From Anniella stebbinsi (taxonomy: Eukaryota > Chordata > Lepidosauria > Squamata > Anniellidae), in the NCBI GenBank assembly GCA_029215795.1, contig JARDYH010000003.1:100100609-100164608 (forward strand): a stretch of DNA of 64,000 bases. The letters run 5' to 3'. Of the stretch, positions 23,450-34,996 are shown in pieces. Each line of letters opens with the position of its first letter. Position 1 is the first letter of the stretch. The notes under the pieces were generated by a model. It searched no databases, was not told where the DNA came from, and saw only the letters and a list, made by a program, of their open reading frames with translations. The translations under genes and the position numbers were made by a program.

Positions 23450-25375
23450 TACTCAGGCTTGTGTTCTAGCCTTAAACTCCCAAAGTGGTAAATTGCGTAA
23501 ATTGTACAGGAACCGTGCAGATCAGCAGCAAATGACTTATTTTGAACTAGTTATAAGCATTTACTCTAGTTTCAGGGAGTTCACTTGTTTCTGACACCTT
23601 TGTGTATTTTTACTGAACACTCGCTAGGCAGGCGCGTGTTCTGGCCTTAAAATTCCAAAATGGTAAAATGGGTAAATTGTACAGGAACCGTGCAGATCAG
23701 CAGCAAATGACCTATTTTGAACTAGTTATAAGCATTTATTCTAGTTTCAGGGAGTTCACTTGTTTCTGACACCTTTGTGTATTTTTACTGAACACTCGCT
23801 ACTCAGGCTTGTGTTCTAGCCTTAAACTCCCAAAGTGGTAAATTGGGTAAATTGTACAGGAACCGTGCAGATCAGCAGCAAATGACTTATTTTGAACTAG
23901 TTAGAAGCATTTCCTCTAGTTTCAGGGAGTTCACTTGTTTCTGACACCTTTGTGTATTTTTACTGAACACTCGCTACTCAGGCTTGTGTTCTAGCCTTAA
24001 ACTCCCAAAGTGGTAAATTGGGTAAATTGTACAGGAACCGTGCAGATCAGCAGCAAATGTCCTATTTTGAAATAGTTACAAGCATTTACTCTAGTTTCAG
24101 GGAGTTCACTTGTTTCTGACACGTTTGTGTATTTTTACTGAACACTCGCTAGGCAGGCGCGTGTTCTGGCCTTAAAATTCCAAAATGGTAAAATGGGTAA
24201 ATTGTACAGGAACCGTGCAGATCAGCAGCAAATGACCTATTTTGAACTAGTTAGAAGCATTTACTCTAGTTTCAGGGAGTTCACTTGTTTCTGACACCTT
24301 TGTGTATTTTTACTGAACACTCGCTACTCAGGCTTGTGTTCTAGCCTTAAACTCCCAAAGTGGTAAATTGCGTAAATTGTACAGGAACCGTGCAGATCAG
24401 CAGCAAATGACTTATTTTGAACTAGTTATAAGCATTTACTCTAGTTTCAGGGAGTTCACTTGTTTCTGACACCTTTGTGTATTTTTACTGAACACTCGCT
24501 AGGCAGGCGCGTATTCTGGCCTTAAAATTCCAAAATGGTAAAATGGGTAAATTGTACAGGAACCGTGCAGATCAGCAGCAAATGACCTATTTTGAACTAG
24601 TTATAAGCATTTATTCTAGTTTCAGGGAGTTCACTTGTTTCTGACACCTTTGTGTATTTTTACTGAACACTCGCTAGGCAGGCGCGTGTTCTGGCCTTAA
24701 AATTCCAAAATGGTAAAATGGTTAACTTGTACAGGAACCGTGCATATCAGCAGCAAATGACCTATTTTGAACTAGTTGCAAGCATTTACTCTAGTTTCAG
24801 GGAGTTCACTTGTTTCTGACACTTTTGTGTATTTTTACTGAACACTCGCTAGATAGGAGCGTGTTCTAGCCTTAAAATTCCAAAATGGTAAAATGGGTAA
24901 ATTGTACAGGAACCGTGCAGATCAGCAGCAGATGACCTATTTTGAACTAGTTGCAAGCATTTACTCTAGTGTCAGGGATTTCACTTGTTTCTGACACCTT
25001 TGTGTATTTTTACTGAACACTCGCTACTCAGGCTTGTGTTCTAGCCTTAAACTCCCAAAGTGTAAATTAGGTAAATTGTACAGGAACCGTGCAGATCAGC
25101 AGCAAATGACCTATTTTGAAATAGTTAGAAGCATTTACTCTAGCTTCAGGGAGTTCACTTGTTTCTGACACCTTTGTGTATTTTTACTGAACACTCGCTA
25201 CTCATGCTTGTGTTCTAGCCTTAAACTCCCAAAGTGGTAAAATGGGTAAATTGTACAGGAACCGTGCAGATCAGCAGCAAATGACCTATATTGAACTAGT
25301 TACAAGCATTTACTCTAGTGTCAGGGATTTCACTTGTTTCTGACACCTTTGTGTATTTTTACTGAACACTCGCTA
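23450..25375 (+). repeat. Mosaic with a second 875-bp duplication
   Basis: E monomers with AAATTGCGTAAA recur at 23491 and 24366 (875 bp apart), each followed by a K monomer ending in CATTTATTCTAG. The rest is single monomers: K with GGTTAACTTG and GCATATCAG near 24720, D, B and L. Private variants include AAATGTCCTATT near 24055 and GCGCGTATTCTGG near 24508. Confidence 0.7.
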
Positions 25376-25910
25376 GATAGGAGCGTGTTCTGGCCTTAAA
25401 ATTCCAAAATGGTAAAATGGGTAAATTGTACAGGAACCGTGCAGATCAGCAGCAAATGACCTATTTTGAACTAGTTACAAGCATTTACTCTAGTTTCAGG
25501 GAGTTCACTTGTTTCTGACACTTTTGTGTATTTTTACTGAACACTCGCTACTCAGGCTTGTGTTCTAGCCTTAAACTCCCAAAGTGGTAAATTGGGTAAA
25601 TTGTACAGGAACCGTGCAGATCAGCAGCAAATGACTTATTTTGAACTAGTTAGAAGCATTTCCTCTAGTTTCAGGGAGTTCACTTGTTTCTGACACCTTT
25701 GTGTATTTTTACTGAACACTCGCTACTCAGGCTTGTGTTCTAGCCTTAAACTCCCAAAGTGGTAAATTGGGTAAATTGTACAGGAACCGTGCAGATCAGC
25801 AGCAAATGACCTATTTTGAAATAGTTACAAGCATTTACTCTAGTTTCAGGGAGTTCACTTGTTTCTGACACCTTTGTGTATTTTTACTGAACACTCGCTA
25901 GATAGGTGCG

Positions 25911-26420
25911 TGTTCTAGCCTTAAAATTCCAAAATGGTAAAATGGGTAAATTGTACAGGAACAGTGCAGATCAGCAGCAAATGACCTATTTTGTACTAGT
26001 TACAAGAATTTACTCTAGTTTCAGGGAGTTCACTTGTTCCTGATACCTTTGTGTATTTTTACTTAACACTCGCTAGTCAGGCGCGTGTTCTGACCTTAAA
26101 ATTCCAAAATGGTAAAATGGGTAAATTGTACAGGAACCGTGCAGATCAGCAGCAAATGACCTATTTTGAACTAGTTACAAGCATTTACTCTAGTTTCAGG
26201 GAGTTCACTTGTTTCTGACACCTTTGTGTATTTTTACTGAACACTCGCTAGTCAGGCTTGTGTTCTAGCCTTAAACTCCCAAAGTGGTAAATTGGGTAAA
26301 TTGTACAGGAACCGTGCAGATCAGCAGCAAATGACTTATTTTGAACTAGTTAGAAGCATTTCCTCTAGTTTCAGGGAGTTCACTTGTTTCTGACACCTTT
26401 GTGTATTTTTACTGAACACT
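25911..26420 (+). repeat. Three-monomer block starting with subtype M, first appearance
   Basis: M has GATAGGTGCG, AACAGTGCAG, TTTTGTACTAG, CAAGAATTTACT, TTCCTGATACC and ACTTAACAC. It is followed by GTCAGGCGCGTGTTCTGACC and GTCAGGCTTG monomers. The same three reappear 4500 bp to the right (ACTTAACACT at 26061 and 30561) and again near 34252 and 43670. M-type features become common right of 52 kb. Confidence 0.75.
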
Positions 26421-26773
26421 CGCTAGATAGGTGCGTGTTCTAGCCTTAAAATTCCAAAATGGTAAAATGGGTAAATTGTACAGGAACCGTGCAGATCAGC
26501 AGCAAATGACCTATTCTGAACTAGTTCGAAGCATTTACTCTAGTTTCAGGGAGTTCACTTGTTTCTGACACCTTTGTGTATTTTTACTGAACACTCGCTA
26601 CTCAGGCTTGTGTTCTAGCCTTAAACTCCCAAAGTGGTAAATTGGGTAAATTGTACAGGAACCGTGCAGATCAGCAGCAAATGACTTATTTTGAACTAGT
26701 TAGAAGCATTTCCTCTAGTTTCAGGGAGTTCACTTGTTTCTGACACCTTTGTGTATTTTTACTGAACACTCGC

Positions 26774-29700
26774 TAGGCCTTAAAATTCCAAAGTGGTAAA
26801 ATGGGTAAATTGTACAGGAACTGTGCAGATCAGCAGCAAATGACCTATTTTGAAATAGTTAGAAGCATTTACTCTAGTGTCAGGGAGTTCACTTGTTTCT
26901 AACACCTTTGTGTATTTTTACTGAACACTCGCTAGATAGGAGAAGGTTCTAGCCTTAAAATTCCAAAATGGTAAAATGGGTAAATTGTAGAGGAACCGTG
27001 CAGATCAGCAGCAAATGACCTATATTGAACTAGTTGCAAGCATTTACTCTAGTTTCAGGGAGTTCACTTGTTTCTGACACTTTTGTGTATTTTTACTGGA
27101 CACTCGCTAGATAGGAGCGTGTTCTAGCCTTAAAATTCCAAAATGGTAAAATGGGTAAATTGTACAGGAACCGTGCAGATCAGCAGCAAATGACCTATAT
27201 TGAACTAGTTACAAGCATTTACTCTAGTGTCAGGGATTTCACTTGTTTCTGACACCTTTGTGTATTTTTACTGAACACTCGCTACTCAGGCTTGTGTTCT
27301 AGCCTTAAACTCCCAAAGTGGTAAATTGGGTAAATTGTACAGGAACCGTGCAGATCAGCAGCAAATGACTTATTTTGAACGAGTTACAAGCATTTACTCT
27401 AGTTTCAGGGAGTTCACTTGTTTCTGACACCTTTGTGTATTTTTACTGAACACTCGCTAGTCAGGCGCGTGTTCTGGCCTTAAAATTCCAAAATGGTAAA
27501 ATGGGTAACTTGTACAGGAACCGTGCAGATGAGCAGCAAATGACTTATTTTGAACTAGTTATAAGCATTTACTCTAGTTTCAGGGAGTTCACTTGTTTCT
27601 GACACCTTTGTGTATTTTTACTGAACACTCGCTAGGCCTTAAAATTCCAAAGTGGTAAAATGGGTAAATTGTACAGGAACTGTGCAGATCAGCAGCAAAT
27701 GACCTATTTTGAAATAGTTAGAAGCATTTACTCTAGTGTCAGGGAGTTCACTTGTTTCTGACACCTTTGTGTATTTTTACTGAACACTCGCTAGATAGGA
27801 GAAGGTTCTAGCCTTAAAATTCCAAAATGGTAAAATGGGTAAATTGTAGAGGAACCGTGCAGATCAGCAGCAAATGACCTATATTGAACTAGTTAAAAGC
27901 ATTTACTCTAGTTTCAGGGAGTTCACTTGTTTCTGACACCTTTGTGTATTTTTACTGAACACTCGCTAGATAGGAGCGTGTTCAGGCCTTAAAATTCCAA
28001 AATGGTAAAATGGGTAAATTGTACAGGAACCGTGCAGATCAGCAGCAAATGACCTATATTGAACTAGTTACAAGCATTTACTCTAGTGTCAGGGAGTTCA
28101 CTTGTTTCTGACACCTTTGTGTATTTTTACTGAACACTCGCTACTCAGGCTTGTGTTCTAGCCTTAAACTCCCAAAGTGGTAAATTGGGTAAATTGTACA
28201 GGAACCGTGCAGATCAGCAGCAAATGACTTATTTTGAACGAGTTACAAGCATTTACTCTAGTTTCAGGGAGTTCACTTCTTTCTGACACCTTTGTGTATT
28301 TTTACTGAACACTCGCTACTCAGGCTTGTGTTCTAGCCTTAAACTCCCAAAGTGGTAAATGGGGTAAATTGTACAGGAACCGTGCAGATCAGCAGCAAAT
28401 GACTTATTTTGAACGAGTTACAAGCATTTACTCTAGTTTCAGGGAGTTCACTTGTTTCTGACACCTTTGTGTATTTTTACTGAACACTCGCTAGATAGGA
28501 GCGTGTTCTAGCCTTAAAATTCCAAAATGGTAAAATGGGTAAATTGTACAGGAACCGTGCAGATCAGCAGCAAATGACCTATTATGAACTAGTTAGAAGC
28601 ATTTACTCTAGTTTCAGGGAGTTCACTTGTTTCTGACACCTTTGTGTATTTTTACTGAACACTCGCTAGGGAGGCGCGTGTTCTGGCCTTAAAATTCCAA
28701 AATGGTAAAATGGGTAAATTGTACAGGAACCGTGCAGATCAGCAGCAAATGACCTATATTGAACTAGTTACAAGCATTTACTCTAGTGTCAGGGATTTCA
28801 CTTGTTTCTGACACCTTTGTGTATTTTTACTGAACACTCGCTACTCAGGCTTGTGTTCTAGCCTTAAACTCCCAAAGTGTAAATTAGGTAAATTGTACAG
28901 GAACCGTGCAGATCAGCAGCAAATGACCTATTTTGAAATAGTTAGAAGCATTTACTCTAGCTTCAGGGAGTTCACTTGTTTCTGACACCTTTGTGTATTT
29001 TTACTGAACACTCGCTACTCAGGCTTGTGTTCTAGCCTTAAAATTCCAAAATGGTAAAATGGGTAAATTGTACAGGAACCGTGCAGATCAGCAGCAAATG
29101 ACCTATTTTGAACTAGTTGCAAGCATTTACTCTAGTTTCAGGGAGTTCACTTGTTTCTGACACTTTTGTGTATTTTTACTGGACACTCGCTAGATAGGAG
29201 CGTGTTCTAGCCTTAAAATTCCAAAATGGTAAAATGGGTAAATTGTACAGGAACCGTGCAGATCAGCAGCAAATGACCTATATTGAACTAGTTACAAGCA
29301 TTTACTCTAGTGTCAGGGAGTTCACTTGTTTCTGACACCTTTGTGTATTTTTACTGAACACTCGCTACTCAGGCTTGTGTTCTAGCCTTAAACTCCCAAA
29401 GTGGTAAATTGGGTAAATTGTACAGGAACCGTGCAGATCAGCAGCAAATGACTTATTTTGAACGAGTTACAAGCATTTACTCTAGTTTCAGGGAGTTCAC
29501 TTGTTTCTGACACCTTTGTGTATTTTTACTGAACACTCGCTAGTCAGGCGCGTGTTCTGGCCTTAAAATTCCAAAATGGTAAAATGGGTAACTTGTACAG
29601 GAACCGTGCAGATGAGCAGCAAATGACTTATTTTGAACTAGTTATAAGCATTTACTCTAGTTTCAGGGAGTTCACTTGTTTCTGACACCTTTGTGTATTT

Positions 29701-30400
29701 TTACTGAACACTCGCTAGGCCTTAAAATTCCAAAGTGGTAAAATGGGTAAATTGTACAGGAACTGTGCAGATCAGCAGCAAATGACCTATTTTGAAATAG
29801 TTAGAAGCATTTACTCTAGTGTCAGGGATTTCACTTGTTTCTGACACCTTTGTGTATTTTTACTGAACACTCGCTAGATAGGAGAAGGTTCTAGCCTTAA
29901 AATTCCAAAATGGTAAAATGGGTAAATTGTAGAGGAACCGTGCAGATCAGCAGCAAATGACCTATTTTGAACTAGTTGCAAGCATTTACTCTAGTTTCAG
30001 GGAGTTCACTTGTTTCTGACACTTTTGTGTATTTTTACTGGACACTCGCTAGATAGGAGCGTGTTCTAGCCTTAAAATTCCAAAATGGTAAAATGGGTAA
30101 ATTGTACAGGAACCGTGCAGATCAGCAGCAAATGACCTATATTGAACTAGTTACAAGCATTTACTCTAGTGTCAGGGATTTCACTTGTTTCTGACACCTT
30201 TGTGTATTTTTACTGAACACTCGCTACTCAGGCTTGTGTTCTAGCCTTAAACTCCCAAAGTGTAAATTAGGTAAATTGTACAGGAATCGTGCAGATCAGC
30301 AGCAAATGACCTATTTTGAAATAGTTAGAAGCATTTACTCTAGCTTCAGGGAGTTCACTTGTTTCTGACACCTTTGTGTATTTTTACTGAACACTCGCTA
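26774..30400 (+). repeat. Domain of H-I-J blocks
   Basis: Contains I-J-D-E-H, then I-J-G-E-F-D-A-B-C-D-E-H, then I-J-D-B. H heads lie at 27460 and 29543, and I junctions at 26774, 27633 and 29716. The middle part repeats the order seen at 4.6-6.1 kb and 10.7-12.2 kb, so a segment of the left domain has been copied about 17-23 kb away. Confidence 0.75.
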
Positions 30401-30409
30401 CTCAGGCTT

Positions 30410-31754
30410 GTGTTCTAGCCTTAAAATTCCAAAATGGTAAAATGGGTAAATTGTACAGGAACAGTGCAGATCAGCAGCAAATGACCTATTTTGTACTAGT
30501 TACAAGAATTTACTCTAGTTTCAGGGAGTTCACTTGTTCCTGATACCTTTGTGTATTTTTACTTAACACTCGCTAGTCAGGCGCGTGTTCTGACCTTAAA
30601 ATTCCAAAATGGTAAAATGGGTAAATTGTACAGGAACCGTGCAGATCAGCAGCAAATGACCTATTTTGAACTAGTTACAAGCATTTACTCTAGTTTCAGG
30701 GAGTTCACTTGTTTCTGACACCTTTGTGTATTTTTACTGAACACTCGCTAGTCAGGCTTGTGTTCTAGCCTTAAACTCCCAAAGTGGTAAATTGAGTAAA
30801 TTGTACAGGAACCGTGCAGATCAGCAGCAAATGACTTATTTTGAACTAGTTAGAAGCATTTCCTCTAGTTTCAGGGAGTTCACTTGTTTCTGACACCTTT
30901 GTGTATTTTTACTGAACACTCGCTACTCAGGCTTGTGTTCTAGCCTTAAACTCCCAAAGTGGTAAATTGGGTAAATTGTACAGGAACCGTGCAGATCAGC
31001 AGCAAATGACCTATTTTGATCTAGTTAGAAGCATTTACTCTAGTTTCAGGGAGTTCACTTGTTTCTGACACCTTTGTGTATTTTTACTGAACACTCGCTA
31101 GGCAGGCGCGTGTTCTGGCCTTAAAATTCCCAAAGTGGTAAATTGGGTAAATTGTACAGGAACCGTGCAGATCAGCAGCAAATGACTTATTTTGAACTAG
31201 TTAGAAGCATTTCCTCTAGTTTCAGGGAGTTCACTTGTTTCTGACACCTTTGTGTATTTTTACTGAACACTCGCTACTCAGGCTTGTGTTCTAGCCTTAA
31301 ACTCCCAAAGTGGTAAAATGGGTAAATTGTACAGGAACTGTGCAGATCAGCAGCAAATGATCTATTTTGAAATAGTTAGAAGCATTTACTCTAGTGTCAG
31401 GGAGTTCACTTGTTTCTGACACCTTCGTGTATTTTTACTGAACACTCGCTACTCAGGCTTGTGTTCTAGCCTTAAACTCCGAAAGTGGTAAATTGGGTAA
31501 ATTGTACGGGAAACGTGCAGATCAGCAGCAAATGACTTATTTTGAACTAGTTATAAGCATTTACTCTAGTTTCAGGGAGTTCACTTGTTTCTGACACCTT
31601 TGTGTATTTTTACTGAACACTCGCTAGGCAGGAGCGTGTTCTGGCCTTAAAATTCCAAAATGGTAAAATGGGTAAATTGTACAGGAACCGTGCAGATCAG
31701 CAGCAAATGACTTATTTTGAACGAGTTACAAGCATTTACTCTAGTTTCAGGGAG
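30410..31754 (+). repeat. Mosaic entering the 9418-bp unit
   Basis: Starts with a C head joined to an M-type body (AACAGTGCAG and TTTTGTACTAG near 30470), which implies an exchange within a monomer. It then holds GTCAGGCGCG and E monomers, a 176-bp hybrid near 31130, and a TCCGAAAGTGG / TACGGGAAACG monomer near 31480 that recurs near 35665 and 45083. Confidence 0.7.
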
Positions 31755-31954
31755 TTCACTTGTTTCTGACACCTTTGTGTATTTTTACTGAACACTCGCT
31801 ACTCAGGCTTGTGTTCTAGCCTTAAACTCCCAAAGTGGTAAATTGGGTAAATTGTACAGGAACCGTGCAGATCAGCAGCAAATGACTTATTTTGAACTAG
31901 TTAGAAGCATTTCCTCTAGTTTCAGGGAGTTCACTTGTTTCTGACACCTTTGTG

Positions 31955-33179
31955 TATTTTTACTGAACACTCGCTACTCAGGCTTGTGTTCTAGCCTTAA
32001 ACTCCCAAAGTGGTAAATGGGGTAAATTGTACAGGAACCGTGCAGATCAGCAGCAGATGACCTATTTTGAACTAGTTGCAAGCATTTACTCTAGTTTCAG
32101 GGAGTTCACTTGTTCCTGATACCTTTGTGTATTTTTACTTAACACTCGCTAGTCAGGCGCGTGTTCTAGCCTTAAACTCCCAAAGTGGTAAATTGGGTAA
32201 ATTGTACAGGAACCGTGCAGATCAGCAGCAAATGACTTATTTTGAACTAGTTAGAAGCATTTCCTCTAGTTTCAGGGAGTTCACTTGTTTCTGACACCTT
32301 TGTGTATTTTTACTGAACACTCGCTACTCAGGCTTGTGTTCTAGCCTTAAACTCCCAAAGTGGTAAATTGGGTAAATTGCACAGGAACCGTGCAGATCAG
32401 CAGCAAATGACCTATTTTGAACTAGTTAGAAGCATTTACTCTAGTTTCAGGGAGTTCAGTTGTTTCTGACACCTTTGTGTATTTTTACTGAACACTCGCT
32501 ACTCAGGCTTGTGTTCTAGCCTTAAACTCCCAAAGTGGTAAATTGCGTAAATTGTACAGGAACCGTGCAGATCAGCAGCAAATGACTTATTTTGAACTAG
32601 TTATAAGCATTTACTCTAGTTTCAGGGAGTTCACTTGTTTCTGACACCTTTGTGTATTTTTACTGAACACTCGCTAGGCAGGCGCGTGTTCTGGCCTTAA
32701 AATTCCAAAATGGTAAAATGGGTAAATTGTACAGGAACCGTGCAGATCAGCAGCAAATGACCTATTTTGAACTAGTTATAAGCATTTATTCTAGTTTCAG
32801 GGAGTTCACTTGTTTCTGACACCTTTGTGTATTTTTACTGAACACACGCTAGTCAGGCTTGTGTTCTGGCCTTAAACTCCCAAAGTGGTAAATTGGGTAA
32901 ATTGTACAGGAACCGTGCAGATCAGCAGCAAATGACTTATTTTGAACTAGTTATAAGCATTTATTCTAGTTTCAGGGAGTTCACTTGTTTCTGACACCTT
33001 TGTGTATTTTTACTGAACACTCGCTAGATAGGTGCGTGTTCTAGCCTTAAAATTCCAAAATGGTAAAATGGGTAAATTGTACAGGAACAGTGCAGATCAG
33101 CAGCAAATGACCTATTTTGTACTAGTTACAAGAATTTACTCTAGTTTCAGGGAGTTCACTTGTTCCTGATACCTTTGTG
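31955..33179 (+). repeat. Seven-monomer unit (1225 bp) nested in copy 1, first repeat
   Basis: Repeats at 33180-34404 with offset exactly 7 x 175 bp. The boundary is approximate: the first repeat is preceded by TTTCTGACACC and the second by TTCCTGATACC. It carries the only GAGTTCAGTTG (G32459) among its four copies in the window. Confidence 0.85.
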
Positions 33180-34404
33180 TATTTTTACTGAACACTCGCT
33201 ACTCAGGCTTGTGTTCTAGCCTTAAACTCCCAAAGTGGTAAATGGGGTAAATTGTACAGGAACCGTGCAGATCAGCAGCAGATGACCTATTTTGAACTAG
33301 TTGCAAGCATTTACTCTAGTTTCAGGGAGTTCACTTGTTCCTGATACCTTTGTGTATTTTTACTTAACACTCGCTAGTCAGGCGCGTGTTCTAGCCTTAA
33401 ACTCCCAAAGTGGTAAATTGGGTAAATTGTACAGGAACCGTGCAGATCAGCAGCAAATGACTTATTTTGAACTAGTTAGAAGCATTTCCTCTAGTTTCAG
33501 GGAGTTCACTTGTTTCTGACACCTTTGTGTATTTTTACTGAACACTCGCTACTCAGGCTTGTGTTCTAGCCTTAAACTCCCAAAGTGGTAAATTGGGTAA
33601 ATTGCACAGGAACCGTGCAGATCAGCAGCAAATGACCTATTTTGAACTAGTTAGAAGCATTTACTCTAGTTTCAGGGAGTTCACTTGTTTCTGACACCTT
33701 TGTGTATTTTTACTGAACACTCGCTACTCAGGCTTGTGTTCTAGCCTTAAACTCCCAAAGTGGTAAATTGCGTAAATTGTACAGGAACCGTGCAGATCAG
33801 CAGCAAATGACTTATTTTGAACTAGTTATAAGCATTTACTCTAGTTTCAGGGAGTTCACTTGTTTCTGACACCTTTGTGTATTTTTACTGAACACTCGCT
33901 AGGCAGGCGCGTGTTCTGGCCTTAAAATTCCAAAATGGTAAAATGGGTAAATTGTACAGGAACCGTGCAGATCAGCAGCAAATGACCTATTTTGAACTAG
34001 TTATAAGCATTTATTCTAGTTTCAGGGAGTTCACTTGTTTCTGACACCTTTGTGTATTTTTACTGAACACACGCTAGTCAGGCTTGTGTTCTGGCCTTAA
34101 ACTCCCAAAGTGGTAAATTGGGTAAATTGTACAGGAACCGTGCAGATCAGCAGCAAATGACTTATTTTGAACTAGTTATAAGCATTTATTCTAGTTTCAG
34201 GGAGTTCACTTGTTTCTGACACCTTTGTGTATTTTTACTGAACACTCGCTAGATAGGTGCGTGTTCTAGCCTTAAAATTCCAAAATGGTAAAATGGGTAA
34301 ATTGTACAGGAACAGTGCAGATCAGCAGCAAATGACCTATTTTGTACTAGTTACAAGAATTTACTCTAGTTTCAGGGAGTTCACTTGTTCCTGATACCTT
34401 TGTG
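33180..34404 (+). repeat. Seven-monomer unit (1225 bp) nested in copy 1, second repeat
   Basis: Ends where the M monomer passes to ACTTAACAC and GTCAGGCGCG near 34410; the corresponding M monomer of the first repeat reads ACTGAACAC and CTACTCAGG near 33190. That junction marks the exchange that made the duplication. Confidence 0.85.
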
Positions 34405-34962
34405 TATTTTTACTTAACACTCGCTAGTCAGGCGCGTGTTCTGACCTTAAAATTCCAAAATGGTAAAATGGGTAAATTGTACAGGAACCGTGCAGATCAG
34501 CAGCAAATGACCTATTTTGAACTAGTTACAAGCATTTACTCTAGTTTCAGGGAGTTCACTTGTTTCTGACACCTTTGTGTATTTTTACTGAACACTCGCT
34601 AGTCAGGCTTGTGTTCTAGCCTTAAACTCCCAAAGTGGTAAATTGGGTAAATTGTACAGGAACCGTGCAGATCAGCAGCAAATGACTTATTTTGAACTAG
34701 TTAGAAGCATTTCCTCTAGTTTCAGGGAGTTCACTTGTTTCTGACACCTTTGTGTATTTTTACTGAACACTCGCTACTCAGGCTTGTGTTCTAGCCTTAA
34801 ACTCCCAAAGTGGTAAATTGGGTAAATTGTACAGGAACCGTGCAGATCAGCAGCAAATGACCTATTTTGAACTAGTTAGAAGCATTTACTCTAGTTTCAG
34901 GGAGTTCACTTGTTTCTGACACCTTTGTGTATTTTTACTGAACACTCGCTAGGCAGGCGCGT

Positions 34963-34996
34963 GTTCTGGCCTTAAAATTCCCAAAGTGGTAAATTG
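34963..34996 (+). repeat. 176-bp hybrid monomer junction (K-type left, E-type right)
   Basis: Reads TTAAAATTCCCAAAGTGG, joining the TTAAAATTCC of the K family to the CCCAAAGTGG of the E family with one extra base. The same join occurs near 31125, 40366, 44385 and 49784. It is direct evidence of exchange within monomers between the two main families. The 40366 and 49784 copies continue with GTAAAATGGG rather than GTAAATTGGG. Confidence 0.75.

Noticed and set aside
26521..26531. GTTCGAAGC, which fits the loose consensus of an RNA polymerase III B box
   Set aside because: It is a variant of GTTACAAGC found in only some monomers, with no A box at suitable spacing and with TTTTT runs in every monomer. 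Likely chance.
32076..32294. 72-codon open frame, identical at 33301, 41494 and 42719
   Set aside because: It starts at TTG and exists because this variant reads ACTTAACAC, which removes the TGA found in ACTGAACAC. It crosses monomers whose 175-bp length shifts frame by one each time, ends at the next TTCTGA, and its four copies are explained by the 1225- and 9418-bp duplications. No start context, domain or codon signal supports a gene.
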